Origin: Stratiolaelaps scimitus
Taxonomy: Eukaryota; Arthropoda; Arachnida; Mesostigmata; Laelapidae
Reading direction: 5' to 3'
DNA: 64,000 nucleotides
NCBI GenBank assembly: GCA_019614645.1
Contig: JABWDB010000007.1
Span: forward strand, 5,965,501 to 6,029,500
Below the pieces are notes generated by a model that saw only the letters and a program-made list of their open reading frames with translations, made no database searches and was not told where the DNA came from. Positions within the stretch are counted from its first letter, which is position 1. Each line of letters begins with the position of its first letter. The position numbers and the translations under genes were made by a program. Positions 23,126 through 35,674 of this stretch are shown in pieces.

Positions 23126-26100
23126 GTGATCTTTCATGCGGATGGAGAGATGTCGACGGTTGCACTTTTTGAGAATATCTGAATTGACATTGCACTTGAT
23201 CATATTGTGACGATATTCACTTGAAAAATTGAACTTGAAAACAAAGCCTTGAACTCGAACCCGCTCGGTAGCACTTTCGAGCAAATTTTTGTTATTGTTG
23301 TTGTTAACTCGAGTGAAGTTATTGACAAAATACAACATCTAACCACGACCAAAGGAAGTCTTAATGAGGAAGTCTTAATGGGATGGATCTAATGGATAAA
23401 GCCTACCCTACCTAGATAGGCAAGGTTGGGATCTTCCGGCTGCGTAAAGTTTTTCTTTTAAACTCAGTATGCAGTCAAATAGATCACTAATCATTTTTAA
23501 ACATATGAACATGATGCATGCATTTAGGTAGTTCTGAGATAGCTCATGTGATTAGTAAATGACATGTTACCATAATTACAAAACCGAATACAGTGGATCA
23601 TATGGGAACCACGCTTTTACCAACATTGTTATTTCAATGTATCCTCGTCATCTCACTCCAAGACAGTGGGTGCGCAGGGCTTGCCGTCCGACCTTCATGT
23701 CTACGAACAAATACTGATTGTTGCCCAAAACTCACATACATATACAACTACTCCAAGCATTGATTTGTGGTTTTTCTGTCATTGCAGCGTTCGCTTATCT
23801 TGGTATTACGATCACTATCGATATAGATCGTATAACACCATAGAAAAGCCAATTAATCTTTGGGTAACAGTTTGTGGTATATTATGCCATGGGTGTCCTG
23901 ACGCAGGGGCACTTATTTCGTGTTATTCCGCGATTCGACCTCACCAAAGGAAACGGGAACAACTGACTATTGCCTGCTCGAAATTGTGATAGATAACCAG
24001 CCAACCAGGACTAATTGTTATAATAATTAATGATAGTACTCCGCTATTATATTATTATGGCTATTCTCTCTGGATACGAACGCACTGGTATACTGACATA
24101 TGTATTACTTGTGTAATGTTAGAATATCACCTCTATTCCATGATACACACTAAGTGCAATATATGCTGATGTCGGGATTGCTTGAACCACCAATCCATGG
24201 CCAGTCTAGCTAGGCAGCAGCAATTGTAAAAGCTATCGCAACTAATGTGTAAATGCAACTAGCGCAAAGATATGAACAAGGGGTAAATATTGTGCAGCTC
24301 CAATAGCTTCTCAAGTTAGTCTGTCTCTCGCGCTAACGTCAGCAAGCCTTGGCTTGAATTTTGATACTGAACGCATTGCTCGGACAGGAGTGCATACGGT
24401 AACCGCCGTTGCGTTTGTTGTAGCTTTATAGTAATATATTGCATTGCATTTACAATCTATGAACTGTCGTGAAGAGAATCATATTGGACCAGACATTCCC
24501 ATCGACTCCCATCGTCGTACATGCGGTGAGTTCAGCGGAATTTAAAAAAATTAGTGCCCGGATATGAACACGGTAGTGAATGGCCGGTACCAGGATTGGG
24601 ACTTTGATGTGCTTAGCATGACCCGTTCCCACCGCGCCATGGGGCACAGAGACATCTAATGGTATATGGCTGTCTTAGACGTGACGGATGCATTCTAAAG
24701 AGCGATTACTCGGAGAGCCGCGTCTTTTTTAGGAATAGAGATTCGCCAACTGTCAGAAACTCACAAATCGACCAACGATCAATATCATGCAGCATGTTGT
24801 CCTCTACTCTCATCGTCAGGTGGCATTTCGAGATCACTTTAATTTAGCAAGGTTTTCGAAAAATAACGCATACAATTAAAAAAAAAGTATCAATGTATAT
24901 TTGACTGCACCTGACACAGGTGACTGAAATTAAATACATAAAGAATTACTATTATTGAATTGAAATAGTACACGAAAATACAAGTATGATATGACAATTA
25001 CAATTGGGAAACCTTCGACCCCCTGGTGTTTTACTGGAGCTAATTTGTGCAGCAACACACCATCTACTATCCACTGTCGCAATTTTGTTGCTGCTGCTGT
25101 TGTTGCTGTGTTTCAACAGGCCACTGCGGGAGGATCACCGCCTGCACTCAAAACAACATCAGCAAAAATCAAACGCGTAGCTTGAATGCTTGGCCCCATT
25201 TGCCTTGGGCGGTCGTCGCCGTCTATCGTCTTCTATCCAGGGAGTCGCAAGTAAAGGCTTCACGAGGAACTCGTCCCTCGCGCTCAGCCCTTCGAGCCTT
25301 TGTGTTTCCCCTATTCGAAGGTAAAACAATACTCATTTGTTTTGTCAGTAGATTGAAACCGCACACTTGCTTCGATTCGCTACATACGCCCCACAATGCG
25401 ATTGAGGGGTTGTCAAGAGACTGGGTCTCTAGCTGCCCGGCGACGGCGACCAGGATAAACATGCTTACTTGATAAGATGAGGCTCTTGCATAGGGTGCGG
25501 AGGGAGGGGGGGGGGGTCGATGCATACCATGTTGTAGATAGGCATAAGCAGTCGAGGTATTAAGTGCACGCTGCTTCAATCGAGTGGGTTCTTACATAAC
25601 CCCAACAAGATCGCGAGCGTCTCACAGCTCCAGCAACCGTACACTCCTGCTGTATAGGGTGCCACGAGCGCAGCTGAGAGACGGAGTCAGACAGAGGAGG
25701 ATCTACCACGAAGAAGGACTAGAAAGGAAGAGAGGGAGAGAGCGAGAGAGAGCGCTGAAGAAAAAGGTTAGAGGACACCTCGCCTGTGACGGGCCACTGC
25801 GGTGGCGCCGACGGCGATCTTCGACGTAGCAGATAGATATATAGACTAAGGATCAACAAGGACAGGACATCAGGACACACACGTATGCAATGGATGGGGT
25901 GTGCACATGAAGAGTATCCAAGAACAAGAGCAGACATCAGCAGGCTCCTCTATGGGGATTCGATGGAGAGTGGATGTGCCACTGCTGTTGTTGTCGTTGT
26001 CGCCGTTGGTAAAGCAGTGGGGTAGAAGGCAGTGTTGCCCAACTGCTAATGCTTAACTCGATGATTAGAGATAAAGGAATAGAGAGAGGGAGCCAGGCTA

Positions 26101-26536
26101 CAAGTCTTCGTTCGCTTGGGTCTTCGAGGTATTGGTGGTAATGGACAGCAAGGAAAGGGTGCTGGTTTCAACTTTCATATGGACGCTTTCGAAGGTGCAA
26201 ACGACATAAATGCACAAGGAATACCAAGTGAGACGATTGACGCTGGCTGCGCCGGTGGATTCTATTTGCTCATAGCATGTGTATGCGGTACTGTCGCATG
26301 GAACGATCGTGGTGTGGTGACTTTGATTGGCGTGTGATTTAGCTGCGGGAAAACAGTCTACTTTTATGGGCTGAATCATTTTTGAAGGCTGCTTAGTACC
26401 GAAGGGAGAATACGGTGCGAAGTAATCTCCATACAAAAAAAAAAAAATAATAACGCTTTATTTCAAAGGTTAGGTTTAACAATATCTGAGTTAGCCGCTA
26501 TGTGTTTGCCAAGAAGAGGTCATATGTTTGAAAAAG

Positions 26537-27298
26537 CTACCCATCACGTAGGGCTCGAGACACTCTCCAAGGAAATAAGTCATTTACACATTGTTTCTTA
26601 GTTATGAATTTAGGTAAGACATTTATACCAGCTCTGGTAGCCGTCACAGTCACATCAAACATTGCACTCATTAGCATGGGAAGATGTTTACCAATACAAA
26701 TATATGTGCGCTTATCTATATTGTCAAATTTAGCCAATATTGGCATTATATTCACTTCCTCCCTCGTACATTGACATTTAAAAGCGACGCGTTTCACGAA
26801 TTTATCCCCCACTTTTTGCAGCCTCTCTTTGTCCAGTTTTAATCCTGGGTACCATACTGGCGCTGCATACGTCATAATGGGTTCAACATAAATCTTAAAA
26901 AGTTTAACAAATAGGGCCGGGTCGTTCACTACGAAAGAACGTAATATCCAGTTCGCACGGCGCGTTGCACGAAGCACAACATCCGTAACATGATCAGTAT
27001 ATTTCAATGTGGTTGAGGTAATTACTCCTAAGTCGCGCATTGTTTCTGCAGAGCGCAGAGGATGTCCACCAATTCTATACACATGTTTGGGATTTCAGTG
27101 ACCAAAGTGTAGTACTGCACATTTTTCAATTGATAGTTTTAGATCAAGGCCCAAGGTCCATTCCAGGAACTGATCTAGGGCATTTTGAAGTTGTGCCCTC
27201 TCATGGTCCGTGTCAACTTTAGAATAAATATACCTTGGGCTATTTGTTACTTCGTTGAAAAATCGAAGAGCGTACCAATAAATATAAACTTTTATTAC
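26537..27298 (-). pseudogene. Non-LTR retrotransposon reverse-transcriptase C-terminal fragment (CR1/jockey-like)
   Basis: On the minus strand a frame from 27,298 to 26,537 encodes the end of a non-LTR reverse transcriptase. LQNALDQFLEWT and KCAVLHFG match the palm-to-thumb region (LQ-x-x-L-x-x-F-x-x-W...K-C-x-V-L-x-F-G). RDLGVITS, then IYVEPIMTYAAPVW and KVGDKFVKR match the thumb (R-D-L-G-V...V-x-P-I-x-x-Y-a-x-x-V-W). The frame is interrupted by TGA at 27,095-27,097. Upstream, where Y-x-D-D should lie, the sequence reads YIYWYALRFF with no Asp pair. The endonuclease and N-terminal RT are absent, so this is a 5'-truncated dead copy. The exact clade is inferred. Confidence 0.85.
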
Positions 27299-30200
27299 AG
27301 ATTTCTGAAACTTGCGTGAACGCTACGGGATCTACAGCAGGGATTGAATTGATTTCATTGCTAATAGATTTTCAATTGAACATATTAAATCCGCGCTCAG
27401 CTACTATTGCTGCTCGTATTTTTAGTGTTTTTAAATTAAATCCGAGCTTGCAAATCAAAGAAGAAAGACCGACGTTTAAGCTACATTTGTCGCGCTGATA
27501 TAAAGAATATATTATCATCATTCTGTCATTATATTTTATCGTGCACCGGGTTACAGGTTTATGTAATTGTACACTGTATATGATATCTTCTCTAGATGAG
27601 CAATATGTCCCCATATTCCCACAAATCAGTTTTTTTCCTATAACGCAGCAGGGACTAATTAGAACTCGTCATAGTGAGGATGTTTCGATTAGTATGTACC
27701 TCAAGAGAGCTAGGGAATCTAGGAAAGGGCTAGACTCCCAACAGAGGATGGTTTTTGCAGATAAAGGTGTTTCGTCATCCACGTCAACCCCCCTGCACTG
27801 GACCGGCCCACTTTCTATGGAGGTTGGAGTGTCTCTGATGGTGTCCGTTTGTTTGAAGAACATTTCCTCCTCTATAAAAGAAGTGGTCACGAAGTACAGT
27901 TATAACTAAATTCCGGTGAAATCAGCTGGTTTCATAGGTTTGCATTCTGTATCGATATATATATATATATATATAGTCGTAGATGACTAGCTGGCCAGCT
28001 AGTCAGCCTTGTTCCCCTCAACAGTTTTGCTCAGCTTGTCCCGGGCGAGCCAACCATAGCCTCATAGTAAAGCCGAGTAAACTTGAGCCTCGCGACGCCG
28101 AACCCGCTCTGGGCGTGTGTAACCTCGGCTCGACAATATGAAGAACTCGTCATTTGTTGAAAATAAACACGGGATTGGTTCCAGTTCAGCTTGGTGCGCT
28201 GTGCCCCAATACGCCCATAGTGTACTCACCTGTCCCATTGCCTTTTTTCAATTACCGAGTCCAATTCGCCATTAACGTATAATAGTCTCCTGATACTCGG
28301 TTCACGAGAGAGAATGACGACAGCCAGTCTGCTGACCCGCTCTTAACGCGCCCCCAAGCTCCATACAACATTTGTGGGACAATATTTTGTCTAATGTATT
28401 TGTCTCGTCTCTTCGTGGTCTCTCTTCCACTCTCTTTCTCTCTCTCTCTCACTCTGCTGGATCGCCAAATCGATCAGGGCCTGGTCGTAAGCGCCTACTC
28501 CGGCGGTTGTTGATTTCTTTCGTTCGAGTGAGTGCTGTTCGAGTCCCGTTCTCCTCTAGTGCTCCTGCACCCATCCCATCTACCTGATCCTAGGGCTAAG
28601 CTCCCGCTTCTGCAGCCCAGAGTACTCGCCTGCGTTGGCCCAGAGAAATAAAGTCCTCGCACATTCGCCGCCAGAGAAGTGCTTCACATAAGTCCCATCG
28701 TAGAGCCGTTGCTCGTGCAGCACTGGGTTCGTCTTTAGCCAGCCTTCCTCGGCGTGAGCGATCATCAGATCACCATTGTAATGCTGGTGATGGTAGATAC
28801 ACACACCCTTGTCCCCGTTGGCGTGCGCTCCGCGCGCGCGCGCGTGTGTGCCCTCGCTGCCGGATTAGTTCCACTTGTGCAGGAGAGCTCGACGAATGCC
28901 TCCGTGACATCTCGATTGGACAAGCGGCGCCCAGCCAGCCAGCCTTCCTGCTTGCTTGCTTGCTTCATAGCTTGCGAGTGAATGAGTGACCCGGCGAGCA
29001 AGCGGATAGATTTGGTGATTTGCCACGACACAGCTAGTTACATAGATTATATCTGTTATATAGTGTGGCCACTGCGGTGGAGGTTCCCTCTGTCGACACC
29101 TGAGGGACCCATGGCTAAGGAAAGCAAGACTGACAAAGAGAGAGAGAGAGAGGAGGGGAATGACAACCGGAGCGAAACACCCTTCCAGAAGGAGTCGAAA
29201 AGAATACGCGCACTTGATTGCAAGATGCGGGAGCTCAAGAGCCTCAGCCGCCGATCAGGTGTTGCTACCCCTACGAACTTAGGCGCCTTCACGACCGCGA
29301 CTATGACTGAGCGCGCGGAAGCAGAGAATGAGCGCAGGTGGGCTCAAGCTTTACCCAAGGGTAGGTAATGCTGTGGTCGGCTGCTGTGCAAGCCAGATAG
29401 CGGCTGTCCACGCTTTGTCGAAGGGCTCGGCCGAAAGGCCTCCTGGGTGGTCAGCGCGATATTGCAGCGCACCCTGCTCTTTGAAAATGTCGCTGTGCTA
29501 GTGTGGCCATGGCTATGTATAATATGAACGAGGAACGGATGTGTGTAATTGTAAATTGCACACTTTGATTTGGCTGCCGCCTCGCATATAAGTGACACCC
29601 GAGTCGCTGTAGCCTCGCTCGCCCTATCGGGCGAAGCTAGGGCGAAGTGGAAGGTAGCAAGTGGCAAGCGAAACGCTCCACTTCGTGTTCATGAAAAGTC
29701 AGTCATATATGTACTCGGAATCGGCGAATCGCGTGTCAACATCCGATGTTAACAAACGCCCGCCTGTGACACGCGCCGCGTGGCTGCCCGCGTGACACGA
29801 GCGAGCCTTGCTATCTACGTCTAAGGTCAAGTCGGCCAAACGAAACCCATGTGATTCGATCCCGCTCAAAGCAAACCGTCAGAGGATTGCATGGGGGACG
29901 GCCAGCAATGACTGACTAAGAGATGAGACTACCTGTGACGAGCTCTGTTCAGCGGTCCCGCGATGAGCGGCCCAGATGCGCCACCGACACGTGCAAGAAC
30001 TCCATCTCTCTGTGTGGACTATAGAAGGAAAATCAATCGCATGCACGGAAACACACACACACACACAATCACTTCTCTTCTATACCGCCCGCCCTCTCGC
30101 TATGGATGTATACATTGAATCTAATGAGCCTGTCTCTGCCGTGCTGATCGTTGCATAATGTCAAGACGTGCACACCTGTCGCGTGCGCGCCAGCATACAG

Positions 30201-31211
30201 AACATGCAACAGAGTCGAATGTATGCAGCAACATGGGTAACATATAACAAATAGAACGGGAAGCCAGTATAAAGCAATATAAAGACGTATGAACGCATGC
30301 ATTTTATTCTGTCGCATAGAACAGTATTCTATATTGTTGTATAATTATTTGTCATATCGTATAATATTGACCTTACAAATTTGAATTCAAATTTGGCTAC
30401 GCGATTTATAATCGTCTTTGGAATAAACTGGAGACTGCGATCTCAATAGCATTGTGGTGCCTTCGTGGGTTGCGGCAGCAGCGATTTGTTCACGAGGTTG
30501 AAGTGGGAGAGTTTCCGAATGTCGCGAATGGTCGGACAATCATCTCAGAATGAATGGGCTTGTTACGTACTCCCGCGAACGTTCATTGTGAACGTAGTGC
30601 TAACTAAAAACCGCCATTGTATCGCGTGACAAAATACAACTGGGCAAGTATTGCAAGTAATGTCATTATCTAGATAGAAACGACTGTGATTCCTTTAACA
30701 CTGTCATAGATGATAACAGCGATTTTTGTTTGTTTCACGTGTGATAACGGCATCGTAAGTGATTCATCGTAAGTGGAGCACATTATTACGTCGTCGACAT
30801 TATGCACCTTCCACATAATGCAAGCGTAAACTGTTCCGTATCATTTGTGCGTTAACTAGAAAAAAAATAGTAGTCGCGAATGGTTTTTGGGGTCAGCATT
30901 TGAAGCGGGCTTGGAGCAAAATTTGTTATAGTATTGCCTATCACTGTTTCATACAATTCTTGTCCGGCTATACAGAATCCCGGACAATAATTCCGCTTCA
31001 ATAGATTAGTCGAAACGGACACCGTTTGTCTATCAATAATGGATTCTGGTATCCTTCTGAAGTTCGTGGGTAGGCGCCTTGATTGAACGTGTACTATTGT
31101 CGAAGAGTCTGCTCACTAAGTACGCGCAATGCTAACCTTGTGTGATAGTTTGGGCTCAGTAGCAATATACTGCATCTATTGGAACAGGTTGTTCGATATC
31201 GGCTATAAATA
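27299..31211. other. Intergenic, with a GC-rich block at 28.2-30.2 kb
   Basis: No recognisable gene. 28,250-30,200 is GC-rich with TC/GA and CA runs (28,435, 29,140, 30,050) and overlapping chance frames. A 20 bp perfect palindrome (caaatttgaattcaaatttg) lies near 30,377. The plus frame at 27,541-27,909 looks moderately protein-like, but I see no domain or splice context. Confidence 0.4.
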
Positions 31212-31290
31212 AAATAAATTTTCTTCATAAGACGGACCCCTTGAAGATGCAAATGTGCAACGGTGGGGATCGAACCGATATCTGCTACAT
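31212..31290 (-). mobile_element. SINE family B, tRNA-derived copy
   Basis: On the minus strand it reads ggttcgatccccacc (a pol III B box), then gttgcacatttgcatc, then aaggggtccgtcttatgaag and gaaaattttatttattt. The same order occurs at 57,075-57,190 on the plus strand. Only the B-box end and 3' body are clear; the A box is not convincing. Confidence 0.7.
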
Positions 31291-31617
31291 CCAGTTATAT
31301 TAATATCAATTATATTAGACTTCGGGGAGTACTTCCAGAACTAATAAAATAATAACAAACCCTGCTCGACTGTTTGCGGCCAAAGGTAGTTTTTTTTTGT
31401 CTAGACAGGAAGTCCAGAAGTGACATCATTTTTTTTAAAAAGGTTAAAGGTGAATCCTGCATGGACACCAGGCCTCACACTAAGGTATTTGTCTGGTAGT
31501 GTCAGACTCTTACTGATCAAACCCAGAACCGATTTTGACTTTTTGGGGCACTGACCGGGGCTGCCAAAGTCAGTGCCTTGCAGGGACCGGCAGTTGATTC
31601 CAACCATATCCTATCCC

Positions 31618-31995
31618 TCAGTTCCTCCTCTGGGGCGAACCCTCCCGATCGTCCTCGACTCCTGCATCGCACAGCACGCAGATGTCCGACGGGGCCTTAC
31701 CAATCCTGTGGAGGTAGGATTTGAAGACCCCGTGCCCTGTGATGACCTGGGTGAGGAAGTAGGATATTTCCCCACCTGGCCTCTCTAGCCACGCCTTGAT
31801 GTCCAGTATGACATCCCTCACTGCCGCCCCGGGAGCGAACCTAGGTATGCTGTCCCATTCTGCTTGCCAGGCAGCTAGGGTCTGTCCCAAGTCGAACCTC
31901 CCGTCCATGAATCGCCAGTGACATCTTAACTTAGCGGGCCTATAACTGGCTTCTGGTGGCCCTGCCATAGCGCTAGCAAGATACGCATTTTCATC
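31618..31995 (-). pseudogene. Non-LTR retrotransposon ORF2 C-terminal fragment (R1/LOA-like)
   Basis: The minus-strand frame starts after a TAG and reads DENAYLASAMAGPPEA, then AAWQAEWD, later WLERPGGEISYFLTQVITGHG and FKSYLHRIGK, with CVLCDAGVEDD near the end. This matches the C-terminal domain downstream of the RT in R1/LOA-type elements (W-x-x-x-W...ltqxltGHG-x-F...yL-x-r...C-x-x-C...D). The usual final His-x-x-x-x-Cys is missing because the frame stops ten codons later. Everything upstream is absent, so it is a 5'-truncated remnant. Clade is inferred. Confidence 0.8.
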
Positions 31996-32115
31996 CTAAC
32001 ACTTCTCATAGTAAAGATATGCACCGAAGTGTCATTCTGATTAGTAGTATTACACGTTTATGGGGTGCAGGTACTTCAGTTATCTAATAAAACAATAATA
32101 AATCCTTTGGTTGTT

Positions 32116-32181
32116 ATAGGAGAGTTTAAGCATTGCGAAATTGCGGCTCCTTTAATAAACCAATAAACCTTTACCTTTACT
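32116..32181 (+). mobile_element. SINE family A, 3' half
   Basis: Reads aggagagtttaagcattgcg, then aaattgcggctcctttaataaa and ccaataaacctttacctttac. It is the closest match to the tail of the 8,181 and 9,143 copies. The tRNA-like head is missing. Confidence 0.78.
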
Positions 32182-32642
32182 TCTGAAAAATATATGATGC
32201 GCAATGGTCTGAGGACTTTTCAGACGCCAATAGAAGTGTCCATTTTTCTCGTAGCTCTGAGACGATAACGGGTCAGCCTCAGTGCCTACAGAAGTCACCA
32301 GCAACGTGGCGGTGGTCACTGAACCGCTCCACGCTGATCATCAAGCTTTTACCATTGATAAGGCGAAAGCTTGATGTGTTCTTATTTATTAGATCGGCGA
32401 GTGTCCCACGAAGAATTTTCAGAGTAAACCAAATACTAGCGTAGTTGCGGTCAGGGGACGGTGGACTACCACCACTTCCTTGTTCGATTTTGTGATCTCA
32501 ATTGCTGTACGACTAGATGCTCAAAGGCGACTGCGTTGACGTCATCTGCACTGACACGTATAATACGCCGACTTTAATAAAAATGCTCCTGAAGCTATGT
32601 CCCCGTCGCGAACTTGTGTTATTCATACTTTATTTTTTAATA

Positions 32643-32720
32643 CGAGAACTTAAGCGTTGTAATATTTCGCAGTTCCGTCAATAAAGAAATAATTGAATTG
32701 AATTGAAATTGAATTGAATA
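32643..32720 (+). mobile_element. SINE A-related element with (TTGAA)n tail
   Basis: The body cgagaacttaagcgttgtaa, then cgcagttccgtcaataaag, is a diverged form of the SINE A body, but the 3' tail is aattgaattgaattgaaatt repeats instead of CCAATAMACCTTTACC. Similar ttgaattgaattga tails occur at 44,279 and 24,957. This suggests a related subfamily using a different LINE partner. Confidence 0.5.
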
Positions 32721-33540
32721 CTGGGTGCCATAGTTGTCTGTACCTCGCCTATAAACTGGATCTCGAACATATGACGTGGCAGGACGTTGAGGTGCAATGA
32801 GGCTTCTGCAGGATTGGCCCTAAGCGTTGGTGTCCCGCAGGACACTATTCCCGAAAGCTTGTAGTATATTCTATTCGTGCGCCGGCAGATCATTAAATCA
32901 CCAGTGGATTTGTACACATATACGTATGGCAAGAAGTTGATGGTCAACGTGAAGGCCGCGGAGATGAGACTAGGATTCCCTTCAATGGACTCTCGGTAAC
33001 TCTTGTAACTTCATGTGTCGAGTGTACGTGGCTCCAACTGTAGGAAGATACACCCAATGAATTCGTTGACCTATAAGCTATCACCTCGATAGCCGCCATT
33101 GTGCTTAATCCAAAAAGAGAAAACGGATTGCCCTTAAACGCTTTAATTAAACAGGAAAAACAAGTGCTACAATGGAGTAATAAGTGTTTATTGTCATGCT
33201 TGTTCATTCATTTATAAAAATGTTGATTATAAGAGGCTCCGCGACGTCACCGCATATACACAAGTGCGTGACGCCACAGCTTGCGCTTTCAATGGCTTTT
33301 ACTACGAATGCGATTTGGACAACGTCGGGGACTGATGCCAATTCACAATGACACTGTATTGGAAATAGTAAGAAATAAATACATATACATATGTATATAT
33401 CTAAAATGCCCATTAAAGGACATTTGCTAATGATGTTACAATGACTTGACTCGGGTGACTTAATTGCTAGGGTGTGTGTGTGTTGACATAGGATATAGTG
33501 TACCAGCCCCCCCGAGACTGTTCTTGCAAAGGTTATAGGT

Positions 33541-33772
33541 TAATTATCCCCTCCCCCACGCTTATTATACCCGAGTGTGTTATTCTATCAATAATTGCAC
33601 CAATTGTGCCGAGTCCACTTTTCTCAGCAATTGCTGAGAAAAGTGGACTCGGCACAATTGAGCTCTCGCATTTCTTATTGCAGCTGACATGCCGGTAGCT
33701 CAGTCAAAATTGGTGCAATTATTGATAGAATAACACACTCAGGTATAATAAGCGTGGGGGAGGGGATAATTA
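33541..33772. repeat. Nested inverted repeat: 65 bp arms around a 60 bp perfect palindrome
   Basis: Left arm 33,541-33,605 and right arm 33,708-33,772 are inverted copies with 64 of 65 matching positions. Inside, 33,601-33,660 is a perfect 60 bp palindrome (arms of 30, no spacer). Only the right arm has a counterpart in the second duplication copy (about 41,310-41,374), so the left arm and palindrome are extra at the left edge. The start of the duplicated unit (33,656) lies in the palindrome's last bases. Confidence 0.92.
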
Positions 33773-33926
33773 GTAGTCGTGATGACAATTCCACAGCACA
33801 ATAATAATGACGATGATCTTAATAACCATAATTACAATTGTGACATACGATACAATATTTTGTCACGACGTTTGTAATCAGTGTATCTAACTGACACGTG
33901 TACATTTGAGTGATTTACAAACAATA

Positions 33927-33932
33927 TTTATT
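33927..33932 (-). promoter_or_regulatory. Polyadenylation signal of homeobox gene copy 1
   Basis: AATAAA on the minus strand, about 70 bp after the stop codon at 34,000. The equivalent signal in copy 2 lies at 41,529-41,534. It fits the end of the homeobox transcripts close to the left edge of each duplicated unit. Confidence 0.6.
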
Positions 33933-33999
33933 AATAAATTACAATATTAACATCATAAATAAATAATATCGAACGAGCAGTTGAGTTATGCCCTGCGCC

Positions 34000-35674
34000 T
34001 CAGTAGTCATTTAGAAATTCGGCCAGCGATTTCGTGAAGGCTTCATCACCGCTTGTGGCTGGCCTAGACGACGAGTTTCCTGACGCCGAAGTTGAGGCCT
34101 GCGGATGATCCCCACCAGCTGCAGCTACTTGTTGCATCTGACCACCGGATGGCTGCCCTCCCGTCACTTGCGTCTGTAATGGGTGGGACACGTGGTCGAC
34201 GGGCACCGAAGGGTTTGTCCACACCGGATTATAGTACGAGGGCGCACCGTACCCCTGGTCATTGTACGTGCCGATATTTTGGCAGTAACTACCGTAGCTG
34301 TGGCTCATTCTGAGCCGGCCGAAATCTCTCAACTGCTCATCATAGCCATCCTGTCGACCTGCCGCGGCTAAGGGCTCGGCGCTTCTGCTTCGGCTAGCAC
34401 CGTCTCTGCTGCCGTAGTGCAGATAGGCGTCCGTAGCATCGCGCGCATTTTCTCCTAAATACACGCTGAGGTCGTTGTCAGCCGCGTGGTCGACGACGAT
34501 GGTCGGCACGGAGTGGAACTCGTGTCGAAATGCCGTGTTTGGATACGGGCTCACGGGGCCAGGCGCCGGCCGCATCGTCGAGTTCGGCGTCGCGCCATTG
34601 TTGTTTTGAGCGGTCGCCGTACTCTGGACGCTCAACGAGTTGTGGGCGCTTAGCGTGTTGCAAGCGCTCCACGAGCCGGTAGAGGGCTCATACGTCGTCG
34701 TGGTCGTCGACGGCTGCGAGCACTGCGATGGGGCGTCGTATGCCGGAAATACGTTGCTCGTTGTCATTGACGCCGCGTTGCAGGCATTGGTGAGCGGTTC
34801 AGTTGTACGCGTCACCGATCCTGGTTGGTAGTCGCGCGAATAAGCTGGACTACCCGGAGCCGATATCGTTGGCGTGGGAGGTGACCTTGAGCTTGAGCTC
34901 GGTGATCTTCCCCCAGCGGAACCCGCCCACCAGGATCGCTGTGAGTTGGTGGTGGTCAAGAGGAGATTGGCATTTTTGTTCATCTCGCGGCGCATCTTTG
35001 CCCTACGATTCTGATACCACACCTGAAACATTTTCACCAGTAGACGAGCCTGTTTATTATTGGACAATTCAAGGGACAACTTCAACCTATTTTCTTGACA
35101 CCGAGAAAAAAGAAAATACATGTGTAGACTTGTTGAAATAATAATAAGAACTACACATTTAACTATATATTAAACAATACCAGAACGAATAATAATACTG
35201 AGCACTTAACAGCGTTATCCATGAATACAAATTAGACACACACACGCGCGAGTTCCTAATCCTCGTGGTAAATAACGGTTGCTGCGACATTTTCAACAAG
35301 GCCTTCATAAAACCATAAATCGTCACTGGCGAAACTATTTAGTGCATACTGCAACACCTGTACTAACCAGCGAGTCAACAAACTCCATCTTACCAAGGTT
35401 CAACCAAGCATGAACTCGTGAAGGATTACGGTTTCCAAACCAATAAATATATACCACGTATGGTATTATCGCTTCATTCAAATGACCACTGCAAATAAAC
35501 AATTAATTACTTGATTGCATCTCTCAATATGGTCACACCTACCCGAATCTGTCTAACGGAAACATTGAGCTGTTTCGCGAGTGCCTCCGCTTTCTCCGGG
35601 CTAGCGTACCAGTCCGTTTTGAAGTTTAGCTCGAGAATTTCGAGTTGAAGAGTGGAGTATTTGACCTTCTCCAT
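34000..35674 (-). CDS. Divergent homeodomain protein, copy 1
   Basis: Two exons on the minus strand: 35,543-35,674 (44 codons, donor gtaggt) and 34,000-35,022 (acceptor ..ttttcag), total 384 residues. The homeodomain occupies about residues 1-58: Q12, L16, F20 and Y25 of helix 1/loop are present (LQLEILELNF), then LAKQLNVSVRQIR before the intron and VWYQNRRAKMRRE after it. W48, Q50, N51 and R53 are intact. The intron falls between homeodomain positions 46 and 47, a common site in arthropod homeobox genes. The rest is Ser/Thr/Pro/Gly/Gln-rich and disordered-looking. If the ATG at 35,674 is the start (in-frame TGA 18 codons upstream), the basic N-terminal arm is almost absent. Likely a DNA-binding transcription factor; I cannot place the class. 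Confidence 0.85.

Larger units (their letters stand above)
17366..26536. other. Intergenic region, no gene recognised
   Basis: Contains AT-rich DNA, a GC-rich block at about 19,500-21,220, SINE fragments (18,699 and 21,691) and simple repeats. No open frame shows a recognisable domain or a coherent exon chain. A minus-strand frame at 21,992-22,273 begins with protein-like residues but ends in a Phe/Leu-rich AT tract, and I could not connect it to other exons. Confidence 0.45.

Noticed and set aside
33601..33660. CRISPR-like or integron-like repeat
   Set aside because: A single palindrome in a eukaryotic context, with no repeated spacer array.
34092..34831. Plus-strand frames opposite the homeobox exon 2
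   Set aside because: Shadow frames of the minus-strand coding exon.
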